The notes: generated from the sequence alone by a model not told the origin. A DNA stretch of 5,197 bases from Deltaproteobacteria bacterium (GCA_031280335.1 JAITGZ010000083.1:1-5197); one strand, 5' to 3'. Positions 1 through 5,197 are shown, counted from the first letter of the stretch. Made by a program: numbers and translations.

Positions 1-424
1 CTTTACCCCAACAAAAACAAGGCAATTTTCTGTACCATGATTTACTGGAGCAATTGAATCCAAAGGCACCGTTACTCCTGTTGGCGAAAAAAATTCCCTG
101 GGAGATGTTCGAGGAGGCATTTGTCCCGTTGTATGCCGATTTGGGCAGACCGGCCAAACCCATTCGGCTGATGGTCGGACTGCTTCTGCTCAAGCAGCTT
201 GAAAATTTAAGCGATGATCGTGTGGTGGATACCGACACCAAGTTACGGGTGAAGGTGATGAGACGTTGCTGGAAGCTGGCGATGCGATCAACCTGCTCCT
301 GGCCGCTGCCGCCTTCAATTGCAGGAAATGGATGAATGCTGTGGCCCGCGGACTGCTTTTTGTTCTTTTTTTACTCCGCGCGATGATGTGCCCTACAAAG
401 GAACTTTGTCGGGAAATCGGATGA
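1..424 (+). pseudogene. IS5-family transposase remnant with two internal deletions
   Basis: This is a broken transposase. One reading frame is open from the window edge and encodes a typical IS5-family N-terminus (DUF772 region), including the stretches HDLLEQLNPKAPL, PWEMFEEAFVPLY and GRPAKPIRLMVGLLLLKQL. The likely start lies before the window, and TTG at 54 is only an internal codon. After NLSDDRVV (ending near 227) the frame jumps to TDTKLRVKVMRRCWKLA, which in full-length relatives lies far downstream, so a large in-frame deletion is inferred there. After CWKLA (near 280) the family C-terminus, GDAINLLLAAAAFNCRKWMN, continues in another frame, marking a second deletion with a frameshift. 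That frame ends at the TGA at 422-424. The catalytic DDE core is essentially gone, so the copy cannot transpose by itself. The IS5 family call is confident; the junctions are approximate because no intact copy was aligned. Confidence 0.85.
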
Positions 425-434
425 AAATGTTTTT

Positions 435-472
435 TAAGGACTGACTAGATAACGCCCGGTCGCTGTCCTTAG
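435..472. repeat. Possible right end of the IS5-like remnant
   Basis: TAAGGAC at 435-441 and GTCCTTA at 465-471 are perfect 7-bp inverted repeats just beyond the transposase stop. Read inward from 472, the end begins CTAAGGA, the same seven bases that begin the inverted repeat of the MITE-like element at 4959. This suggests the right terminus of the IS lies here. The left terminus is outside the window, so the assignment is tentative. Confidence 0.35.
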
Positions 473-499
473 AGCAATTTCAAAGCGAAATTGCTCTAA
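469..499. repeat. Palindromic repeat, copy 1 (13-bp stem, 5-nt loop)
   Basis: TTAGAGCAATTTC (469-481) and GAAATTGCTCTAA (487-499) are perfectly complementary around the loop AAAGC. A degenerate copy of the same unit, in the opposite orientation, lies at 4936-4962, and 21 of 23 bases match over the best segment. The hairpin is about 40 bases past the stop of the minus-strand operon, so it may stop or stabilise that transcript. It has no following U-run, so a classical intrinsic terminator is not shown. The two copies suggest a dispersed REP-like family. Confidence 0.75.
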
Positions 500-539
500 T
501 CTCTCACGTTGAGTTTTATCATTTCTGATTGCTTCGCTC

Positions 540-1814
540 TTAAGGATTTTGCGGCAATGAATTATTCTCTTGATCTTTGGGCAGCGGTCCGCCCAGGGTG
601 GAAAGAAAAAAGGCGGCAAAGAAGGCGTCTCTTTCCCGAATGATTTGCTCCCGTTCCGCGCCGTTCAGGGTGCCGCACATGCCCGGCGGCCCAAGGTGCC
701 GGTCTTCCGGACAGCTGGCGCTCAGAGAGTAATGATCCGCCTGTTCCAACACTTTATAATGCAATTTTTCCAAAAAAGGCAGAGGCAAAAGGGGATTCTT
801 CTCTTTCTGACGCCGGGTCTCGCCCGGTGTCTTCGGCGTGTCTTCCGGCGCTGTTCTGACCGGGACGTAGCCCATGAGCTTATCCGGGCCGGGGTAAAGT
901 TCTTCATGGCCAGCGAAAAGCGCGGCCACGGGCAGATTTAATCCGGCCAGCCTCTGGCTGTCGGCCATAACCAGCCACCCGGGGGCCAGAAGGCCTGCGG
1001 CCTTCACTCCTGACCAGGGAACACCTTCATTTTCATTGTCTCTGCCTCTGCGCATGGAGCCAAGCTTTTTCATATCCGTTTGAAAAGAACCCAAGCGCTC
1101 TTCCGCCCAGGATGAACATAGCGCCGGATCATATGCGTTTTCGGGCGCTTCCGTACGGCCTGCGGCGCAATATCCGGCATAAGCGTCCGGGTTAAGGGAC
1201 ACCCCGCACAGCTGCAGAACGGTGAGCGCCCCCGCGCCCACGCCCAAAAGACCTATGCGCTGCGCGTCCAGTATGCCGGTGAAAACAGGTTCAGCCAGGG
1301 CGGCGGCAAGGGCATCGCGCAGATGTACGGGTCTGAACCAGGCCAGAGCGGCGGTGTACATGGCCCCGGCGTTTTCAATGCTGTCGCCCGTGTGGGTGGG
1401 GGCAATGACCGCAAAGCCGCGCGCGGCCAAAGCTGCGGCCAGTTCATGCTGGGTCAGGCTGTGCCCGGCGCTGTCGTGTGAGATGAGGATGACGGGCAGC
1501 AGCGCCTCCAGAGGCGGGGCATCCCTTTCAGCGCGCAACATCCAGCGGCCGAAGGCGGCGTGCGGTTCAAAGCGCGGCCCCCGCCGCGCCGGGTACCAAA
1601 GCATTACCCCGGGCTGCGCCTTGTTTTGGATGAATGCGGTGAGGGATCGCACCCCCACAGGGTGCAGGACTTCCACCCTGCCCATGTTCCAGGCCGGGGT
1701 GGAGCAGAAAAGGAAAAAGGCCAGGCCGGCGAACAAAATAGACCGGTGAGCGCGTTTACGCCTGCCCTGTCCGGCGGACGGAGCGGTATTTTCATAATCC
1801 CCAGAGCGGCGCAT
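540..1814 (-). CDS. Exported alpha/beta-hydrolase-like protein (dienelactone hydrolase-like), catalytic serine missing
   Basis: This 424-residue protein resembles the predicted dienelactone hydrolase group (COG4188-like). A basic N-terminus (RRKRAHR, about 18-24) precedes a hydrophobic segment at about 25-38, consistent with a Sec signal or membrane anchor; there is no lipobox. The fold is supported by the oxyanion-loop-like VILISHDSAGHS (108-119), the GFAVIAPTHTGDS strand (133-145) and a C-terminal ADHYSL with His361. Cys368 and Cys380 follow His361, in the arrangement seen in that family. The nucleophile elbow, normally GHSxG, reads GVGAG (191-195), so residue 193 is Gly (GGC), one base from a Ser codon. 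The usual acid position lies in AGHEELYPG (301-309), where Glu may replace Asp. Activity is therefore doubtful. ATG 1814 lies 3 bases after the MFS stop, with a GGGGG tract 7 bases upstream, so translation is probably coupled. It is the last gene of the operon and its substrate is unknown. Confidence 0.8.
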   Translation of the reverse strand: MRRSGDYENTAPSAGQGRRKRAHRSILFAGLAFFLFCSTPAWNMGRVEVLHPVGVRSLTAFIQNKAQPGVMLWYPARRGPRFEPHAAFGRWMLRAERDAPPLEALLPVILISHDSAGHSLTQHELAAALAARGFAVIAPTHTGDSIENAGAMYTAALAWFRPVHLRDALAAALAEPVFTGILDAQRIGLLGVGAGALTVLQLCGVSLNPDAYAGYCAAGRTEAPENAYDPALCSSWAEERLGSFQTDMKKLGSMRRGRDNENEGVPWSGVKAAGLLAPGWLVMADSQRLAGLNLPVAALFAGHEELYPGPDKLMGYVPVRTAPEDTPKTPGETRRQKEKNPLLPLPFLEKLHYKVLEQADHYSLSASCPEDRHLGPPGMCGTLNGAEREQIIRERDAFFAAFFLSTLGGPLPKDQENNSLPQNP

Positions 1815-1817
1815 GCC

Positions 1818-3071
1818 TTAGCCCCCGGCACCCTGGGGTTTTTCTTTTATGGGCAGGCAGACCAGAGCGGCAGCCAGGGCCAGGGCCACATCCGCCGTCC
1901 AGATCCAAAACAGGTTCCCGCTGTGCTGCACGGCCAGCCCGCCCAGAAAGGCCCCCAGAAACGCGCCCCACTGATGGGTGAACAGGGTCAGGCCGTAGAG
2001 TGTGCCCATATGGCGCAGGCCGAAGAGTTTGCTCACCAGTCCGGCGGTGGGCGGCACTGTGGCCAGCCAGACCAGCCCGGTCAGGGCGGAAAAAACGTAA
2101 AAAGTCATGGCGCTTTTGGGCGCGGCCAGATAAAGGGCCACCAGCGCGGCCCGGCTGAAGTACAGCCCGGTCAGCAGGTTTTTGAAGCGAAAACGACGTC
2201 CCAGGAAGCCCACGCCCACGCTCCCGGCCACATTGCACAAGCCGATCAGGGCCAGACTGACAGCGGATACGCCCGGCGGCTGCCCATGCAGGTGTATTTC
2301 CTGCGGCAGATGAGTACTGAGCATGCCCACATGAAAGCCGCAGGTAAAAAAAGAGGCATGCAGAAAAAGATAACTGCGCTCGCGCAGGGCCTGCCCCAGC
2401 AGGACACGCAGGCCGGGCGCGGCCGGGTCCGCTGTTTTGCCCTCGGCCTTGCGGCTATTGCCTTGGACTGAAAAAATGCCGGAGCCGCAGAGCAGGCGGG
2501 AGGGCAGCATGGAAAGGATGGCGGATGCGGCCAGAAAGATCAACCCGGCGTGATAGGAAAAGGCCTGGATGAATTTTTGGGTCAAGGGGGCCAGAGCGAA
2601 TTGGCCCAGGGAACCGCCGGCATTGATCAGACCGCCGGCCAGAGAACGTTTTTCCGCCCCCAGGCGGGCCATGACCACACCAATGAGGATGGTGAAGCCT
2701 CCCCCGGCCGCGCCCGCCGGAAAAAGCAGCCCCTGGGTCAACAGCAGCACAGGCAGACTATCCGCCCAGATGGTGCAGATCTGACCCAGGGCCACACACA
2801 TGGCCCCAAGCATGAGTACGCTCCAGGCCCCTTTTTTATCCGCCCAGAAACCTACCAGGGGTTGGGCAGCGCCCCAGACCAACTGCCCCACGGCAACGGC
2901 CAGGCTGATTTCGGCTAAAGTCATGCCCGTAGCCTGATGTATGGGCAGAATAAAAAGTCCTATGCACTGGCGCATGCCCATGACCACAAAAAGAACCAGC
3001 GCGGCCAGAAAAACCACCCGCCGGTCGGTGGGGGAAAAGCGCCCGGCATCAGGCGCACGGTCTTCAAACAT
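1818..3071 (-). CDS. MFS transporter
   Basis: This 417-residue inner-membrane carrier has the hydrophobic pattern of a 12-helix Major Facilitator protein. Helix 1 is near 19-42 (VVFLAALVLFVVMGMRQCIG). The MFS motif A is at the 2-3 loop, GFWADKKG (74-81). Gly/Ala-rich helices follow (PAGAAGGGFTILIGVV, 118-133; GGLINAGGSLGQFALAPL, 146-163). A polar central loop lies at about 200-228 between the two six-helix halves. The opening region (G-x-R-x-x-x-G-x-F-x-x-P) resembles MCT and oxalate/formate-like MFS members, which suggests a small organic anion or amino-acid-like substrate, but no substrate residue can be read. ATG 3071 has GAGG overlapping the acetyltransferase stop codon with 7 bases of spacing, which supports both the start and translational coupling. 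Length and helix count are normal. Its place between a cysteine-precursor enzyme and an exported protein is suggestive only. Confidence 0.88.
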   Translation of the reverse strand: MFEDRAPDAGRFSPTDRRVVFLAALVLFVVMGMRQCIGLFILPIHQATGMTLAEISLAVAVGQLVWGAAQPLVGFWADKKGAWSVLMLGAMCVALGQICTIWADSLPVLLLTQGLLFPAGAAGGGFTILIGVVMARLGAEKRSLAGGLINAGGSLGQFALAPLTQKFIQAFSYHAGLIFLAASAILSMLPSRLLCGSGIFSVQGNSRKAEGKTADPAAPGLRVLLGQALRERSYLFLHASFFTCGFHVGMLSTHLPQEIHLHGQPPGVSAVSLALIGLCNVAGSVGVGFLGRRFRFKNLLTGLYFSRAALVALYLAAPKSAMTFYVFSALTGLVWLATVPPTAGLVSKLFGLRHMGTLYGLTLFTHQWGAFLGAFLGGLAVQHSGNLFWIWTADVALALAAALVCLPIKEKPQGAGG

Positions 3072-3080
3072 GGATATGCC

Positions 3081-4055
3081 TCATATGCAGTAGTGGCAGG
3101 CGCCGAGCATGCTTTCATCCGGACTGGGAGTGGTGGAGCGCTGCTGCACCACCTTGGAACCGGGGGGGATATCACCGGTAATCCACACATTGCCGCCAAT
3201 CATGCTCCCCCGGCCTATGGTCACCCGCCCCAGAATGGTAGCCCCGGAATAGACCACCACTTCATCCTCCAAGATGGGATGCCGGGGCAGGCCCTTGGTC
3301 AGCGTCCCGTCCTCCTCTTTGGGAAAGGACAAAGCCCCCAGGGTTACACCCTGGTACAGGCGGCAGTTACGGCCTATGACGCAGGTTTCGCCTATGACCA
3401 CGCCCGTGCCGTGGTCAATGAAGAAATAATCCCCAATGCGCGCGCCTGGGTGTATGTCGATACCGGTCTCGCTGTGGGCCATCTCGGAGAGGATGCGCGG
3501 GATGAGCGGTACGCCCAGAAGCCGCAGCTCGTGCGCCACCCGGTGGTTGGTCATGGCCAGGATGGAAGGATAGCAGAAAATGATCTCGCCCGGACTTTTG
3601 GCTGCCGGGTCTCCCTCATAAGCGGCCCTAACGTCCGTTTCCAGACTGGCTCTGATTTGCGGCAGCTTGCGCACGAAGCTCCAGGATAAATCCGCCGCGT
3701 CCGCCCCGGCGGCATCCGGCTCGGCGGCATCCCTGGATGCCGCCGCCTGGGGAGAGGCGTTTCTTAAGCGACGCCCGCTTTCGATCTGCTCGGCCAGAAT
3801 ACGGCCAATACTATCCAGATTGGCGGCCAGATGGTAGCGTCTGGAAAGCTCCAAAGCGTGCGGCAAAGAATAATAGCCCGGAAAAAACACCGCCCGCAGC
3901 CGCTGCATCAGTTCATCCAACGCGGGCAAAGAGGGCATGGCCGCCGCGCCGTCAAAGCCCGGTTCATAAAAAGTCGGCCTGAGCAGCGCGTCCAGCAAGC
4001 GTTCCATACTTTCCAACTCCGGCCGCGCCAAAACAGCGCCGTCGCCTTTACTCAT
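3081..4055 (-). CDS. cysE: Serine O-acetyltransferase (EpsC-like long form)
   Basis: The protein transfers acetyl from acetyl-CoA to L-serine, giving O-acetylserine, in the cytoplasmic first step of cysteine synthesis. Numbered from ATG 4055 (324 residues), the N-terminal helical part carries the FPGYY motif (about 58-62). A low-complexity Ala/Asp linker follows at about 99-122. The left-handed beta-helix domain then has GIDIHPGARIG (Asp200, catalytic-site Asp), IDHGTGVVIGET (His215, catalytic His), LYQGVTLGA, RHP and GGNVWITGDIPPGSKV. The segment between TLGA and RHP is longer than in E. coli CysE, as in EpsC-type enzymes. The protein ends HYCI; a C-terminal Ile is the residue that inserts into the CysK active site in cysteine synthase complexes. 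ATG 4055 is preferred because GGAGGT (4067-4062) sits correctly before it; TTG 4079 and ATG 4061 are poorly spaced. It is the first gene of the operon. Confidence 0.92.
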   Translation of the reverse strand: MSKGDGAVLARPELESMERLLDALLRPTFYEPGFDGAAAMPSLPALDELMQRLRAVFFPGYYSLPHALELSRRYHLAANLDSIGRILAEQIESGRRLRNASPQAAASRDAAEPDAAGADAADLSWSFVRKLPQIRASLETDVRAAYEGDPAAKSPGEIIFCYPSILAMTNHRVAHELRLLGVPLIPRILSEMAHSETGIDIHPGARIGDYFFIDHGTGVVIGETCVIGRNCRLYQGVTLGALSFPKEEDGTLTKGLPRHPILEDEVVVYSGATILGRVTIGRGSMIGGNVWITGDIPPGSKVVQQRSTTPSPDESMLGACHYCI

Positions 4056-4061
4056 CGCCAT

Positions 4062-4067
4062 ACCTCC
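4062..4067 (-). promoter_or_regulatory. Ribosome binding site of the acetyltransferase gene
   Basis: Read on the minus strand, GGAGGT lies 6 bases before ATG 4055. ATG 4061 overlaps this region and TTG 4079 is upstream of it, so this site decides the start and shortens the longest open frame by eight codons. Confidence 0.75.
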
Positions 4068-4090
4068 AGCTTCGGGCAAAGTAAAAAAAC

Positions 4091-4119
4091 ATTCTACGTC
4101 CTCACGCCTTTAAGGTCAA
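4091..4119 (-). promoter_or_regulatory. Sigma70-type promoter of the acetyltransferase operon
   Basis: On the minus strand TTGACC (4119-4114) and TAGAAT (4096-4091) are separated by exactly 17 bases. Both hexamers match the consensus in five of six positions. Transcription would begin near 4084, leaving a leader of about 28 bases that contains the GGAGGT site. No obvious riboswitch fits in such a short leader. Confidence 0.75.
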
Positions 4120-4337
4120 CTTCAGCATAAATATGACACTACCCCGGAACGGATTAACTTTAAAAACCTCGCGGCATGTACGGTTCAAGGGTGGCGGGAA
4201 TCCGCAACGCGCCCCGATCCCGCGCGGCAAGGGGTATGTATGCATACGGCAAAAAATTTTTTGAATTAATTTCTGAAAAATAGCTTGATCTTTTTAAAAT
4301 TTCGTATTAGTTTCCAAAATATACCGGCATTACGCCC
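4120..4337. other. Divergent intergenic region with GC-rich island and palindromes
   Basis: No gene is visible here. A GC-rich block (about 4168-4234) interrupts otherwise AT-rich DNA and contains the inverted repeat GCGGGA (4194-4199) / TCCCGC (4218-4223). The perfect palindrome GTATGCATAC lies at 4238-4247, and the 14-bp palindrome CAAAAAATTTTTTG lies at 4250-4263. The A/T tract could bend DNA or act as an upstream promoter element. The GTATGCATAC site is a candidate operator between the two transcription units. Function is inferred only from symmetry and position. Confidence 0.4.
4271..4300 (+). promoter_or_regulatory. Weak candidate promoter for the DUF6305-like gene
   Basis: TAAAAT (4295-4300) matches the -10 consensus at five of six positions. 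With an 18-base spacer, the -35 would be the poor TTCTGA (4271-4276). The surrounding DNA is very AT-rich. The gene must have a promoter somewhere in this gap, but this exact placement is uncertain. Confidence 0.25.
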
Positions 4338-4343
4338 AGGAGG
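4338..4343 (+). promoter_or_regulatory. Ribosome binding site of the DUF6305-like gene
   Basis: A full AGGAGG lies 4 bases before ATG 4348. It selects this start over the in-frame TTG at 4285, which has no such site and would place 21 residues before the signal peptide. Confidence 0.8.
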
Positions 4344-4347
4344 AATC

Positions 4348-4926
4348 ATGAAGTCAGTATTAAAGTCCCATGCGGGCAAATTGATCCTTGCCGCGTTTCT
4401 TGCGTTTTTTTGTTCCGGTGTGGCTCAGGCCGCGAGCCTTGCCGATCTGCCCAAATTGGAAGGCCCCATTTTGATCACCTCCCTGGGGCAGGCCCCTGAC
4501 GGCAACACCATCGCGGTACTGGCCAAACGCAACGGCGTTGTTTTGCCGTACGAGACCCTGGCCGCCCCCGAACGCATCAAAGAATTTAAAACCGTCATCA
4601 TCAGTTACGGGGTAAGCCTCAAGGGCTTCGGCGCGGCCGGAGTGAACCTTGACACCGAGCTGGCCCGGGCTGAAGCCATCAAAAAAATAGCCAAAGACAA
4701 CAAAATTACCCTGGTGGGCATGCACATAGGCGGGGTGGGCCGGCGGGATCAAATGTCCAACAAGATCATCGAAAACTACGCCGGCATGTGCGATCTGCTT
4801 GTGGTATATAAAGACGGCAACCAGGACGGCATGTTCACGCAGGTAGCCGGCAAGGCCAATATTCCTTTTATGGAAATGGAAAAACTCGCCATGATTAACG
4901 AAGTTTTGAACAAGATGCTTAAATAA
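4348..4926 (+). CDS. Exported DUF6305-like protein of unknown function
   Basis: This 192-residue protein begins with a Sec signal peptide: a basic start (MKSVLKSHAGK), a hydrophobic core at about 11-25 and a likely cleavage after AQA (26-28). The mature part looks like a small alpha/beta fold with repeated strand-helix units: GPILITSLGQAPDG (39-52), KTVIISYGVSLKGFGAAG (81-98), TLVGMHIGGVGRR (121-133) and LLVVYKDGNQDGMF (150-163). Between them, residues 99-117 form a charged helix. From memory this pattern matches proteins labelled DUF6305, whose biochemical role is not established. The Gly-rich loops at strand ends suggest a ligand-binding cleft, but no catalytic set is evident. The gene stands alone, divergent from the cysteine-related operon, with its own strong ribosome binding site. 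A periplasmic binding role is a guess. The family name is moderately sure; export is quite sure. Confidence 0.8.
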   Translation: MKSVLKSHAGKLILAAFLAFFCSGVAQAASLADLPKLEGPILITSLGQAPDGNTIAVLAKRNGVVLPYETLAAPERIKEFKTVIISYGVSLKGFGAAGVNLDTELARAEAIKKIAKDNKITLVGMHIGGVGRRDQMSNKIIENYAGMCDLLVVYKDGNQDGMFTQVAGKANIPFMEMEKLAMINEVLNKMLK

Positions 4927-4935
4927 AATGTTTCA

Positions 4936-4962
4936 GGCCATTTCACTTTGAAATTGCCCTAA
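4936..4962. repeat. Palindromic repeat, copy 2 (degenerate)
   Basis: GGCCATTTC (4936-4944) and GAAATTGCC (4950-4958) pair with one mismatch around the loop ACTTT. The segment 4940-4962 matches the reverse complement of 469-491 in 21 of 23 bases, so it belongs to the same family as copy 1, inverted. It begins ten bases after the stop of the DUF6305-like gene and could be its transcript end, but it has no U-run. Confidence 0.65.
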
Positions 4963-5026
4963 GGAAACGCTGATTTATTCTCTTGAGGGCGCCTTGCCAT
5001 TATGCCAAGGGCGGCATCGATGCTGT

Positions 5027-5065
5027 CGCTATCCGTAAGGCGGCCTTGCCGCCTCATGGATAGCG
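5027..5065. repeat. Long hairpin inside the MITE-like element
   Basis: CGCTATCC (5027-5034) pairs perfectly with GGATAGCG (5058-5065). Further in, AGGCGG (5038-5043) pairs with CCGCCT (5049-5054) around the loop CCTTG. The three bases between the two stems on each side form a G-U pair, a T-A pair and one mismatch, making a nearly continuous 16-bp stem. It may fold as RNA or as a DNA cruciform. Confidence 0.7.
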
Positions 5066-5121
5066 CAAGGAGAAGGCTGCGCCTGGGCGAACATGCCCCT
5101 TTCTTATTCCCCCCAGCGGGG

Positions 5122-5140
5122 TTCGGGGCGGAGCCCCGAA
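5122..5140. repeat. GC-rich hairpin near the right end of the MITE-like element
   Basis: TTCGGGGC (5122-5129) and GCCCCGAA (5133-5140) form a perfect 8-bp stem with the loop GGA. Its last three bases overlap the terminal inverted repeat. No U-run follows, so a terminator role is unproven. Confidence 0.65.
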
Positions 5141-5159
5141 TTAATCAGTGTTTCCTTAG

Positions 5160-5188
5160 GTTCTTCAGCCGCTCTGCGGCTGAAGAAC
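5160..5188. terminator. Perfect 13-bp hairpin, possible terminator or repeat
   Basis: GTTCTTCAGCCGC (5160-5172) and GCGGCTGAAGAAC (5176-5188) are perfectly complementary around the three-base loop TCT. The hairpin directly abuts the MITE-like element. It may end transcription of a gene beyond the window, or be another dispersed repeat. The absence of a T-run on either side argues against a simple intrinsic terminator. Confidence 0.45.
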
Positions 5189-5197
5189 TGAACGGGG

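Larger units (their letters stand above)
4962..5156. mobile_element. MITE-like non-coding element with terminal inverted repeats
   Basis: AGGAAACGCTGATTTATTC (4962-4980) and the reverse complement of 5138-5156 match in 17 of 19 bases. The symmetry extends outward through CTA/TAG, and a TA dinucleotide flanks each side, consistent with a TA target duplication as in some IS5 or IS630 relatives. The 195-bp interior has no meaningful open frame but is rich in hairpins. It is best read as a non-autonomous element mobilised by an IS elsewhere. The outer CTAAGGA is shared with the presumed end of the IS5-like remnant at 472. Confidence 0.7.

Noticed and set aside
504..518. Small plus-strand hairpin CTCA/TGAG followed by TTTT
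   Set aside because: A 4-bp stem is too weak to call a terminator.
1560..2471. Long plus-strand open frame opposite the MFS and hydrolase-like genes
   Set aside because: It is antisense to two well-supported genes, its product is Gln/Gly/Pro-rich without domain character, and it arises from GC-biased codons on the other strand. The similar plus-strand frame at 2937-3689 is rejected for the same reason.
4056..4079. TTG 4079 or ATG 4061 as start of the acetyltransferase
   Set aside because: The GGAGGT at 4067-4062 is correctly spaced only for ATG 4055.
4192..4206. Possible sigma54 promoter (TGGCGG then CGCA)
   Set aside because: The spacing and -12 element do not fit the GG-N10-GC pattern.
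4185..4235. Faint resemblance to a cobalamin riboswitch (GGGAATCC, ACGCGC, CGGCAAGG)
   Set aside because: The order and spacing of the conserved core are not met and the regulated gene is not cobalamin-related. An Rfam covariance search would settle it.
4285..4347. TTG start giving 21 extra residues on the DUF6305-like protein
   Set aside because: It has no ribosome binding site, would bury the signal peptide, and overlaps the AT-rich likely promoter. ATG 4348 has AGGAGG.
1..5197. CRISPR arrays, tRNA, rRNA or toxin-antitoxin pairs
   Set aside because: No regularly spaced direct repeats, cloverleaf sequences, rRNA segments or paired small genes could be recognised.

Overview
The window looks like part of a chromosome from a Desulfovibrio-like sulfate reducer (Desulfovibrionaceae). 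The coding DNA is moderately high in GC, with AT-rich intergenic DNA between genes. The serine acetyltransferase is of the long EpsC-like type, and a small exported DUF6305-like protein is present. Palindromic repeats and IS5-type remnants surround the genes. The taxonomic call is an impression from protein character, not a database match.

Layout. Positions 1-424 hold a decayed IS5-family transposase that has lost most of its middle. A 13-bp-stem palindromic repeat follows at 469-499. A three-gene minus-strand operon covers 4055 down to 540, read in the order serine O-acetyltransferase, MFS transporter, and secreted alpha/beta-hydrolase-like protein. The genes are only 9 and 3 bases apart. 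A strong sigma70-type promoter (TTGACC, 17-base spacer, TAGAAT) lies just upstream of the acetyltransferase. A non-coding intergenic region (about 4120-4337) separates this operon from a divergent plus-strand gene at 4348-4926, which encodes a 192-residue exported DUF6305-like protein. After it come a second, degenerate copy of the palindromic repeat (4936-4962), a roughly 195-bp MITE-like element with imperfect terminal inverted repeats (4962-5156), and a perfect 13-bp hairpin (5160-5188).

How the genes may work together. The acetyltransferase makes O-acetylserine, the carbon acceptor for sulfide in cysteine synthesis. It ends in isoleucine, as expected of an enzyme that docks into cysteine synthase. 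Tight coupling to an MFS carrier and a probably exported hydrolase-like protein suggests a physiological link, for example movement of a related metabolite. The sequence does not show what that substrate is. The hydrolase-like protein lacks the nucleophilic serine of its family, so it may not be an active hydrolase.

No clearly new multi-gene system is visible. The most interesting features are the palindrome/IS-end junctions on both flanks, the MITE-like element, the hydrolase-like protein with a changed active site, and the unexplained acetyltransferase-transporter-hydrolase operon.
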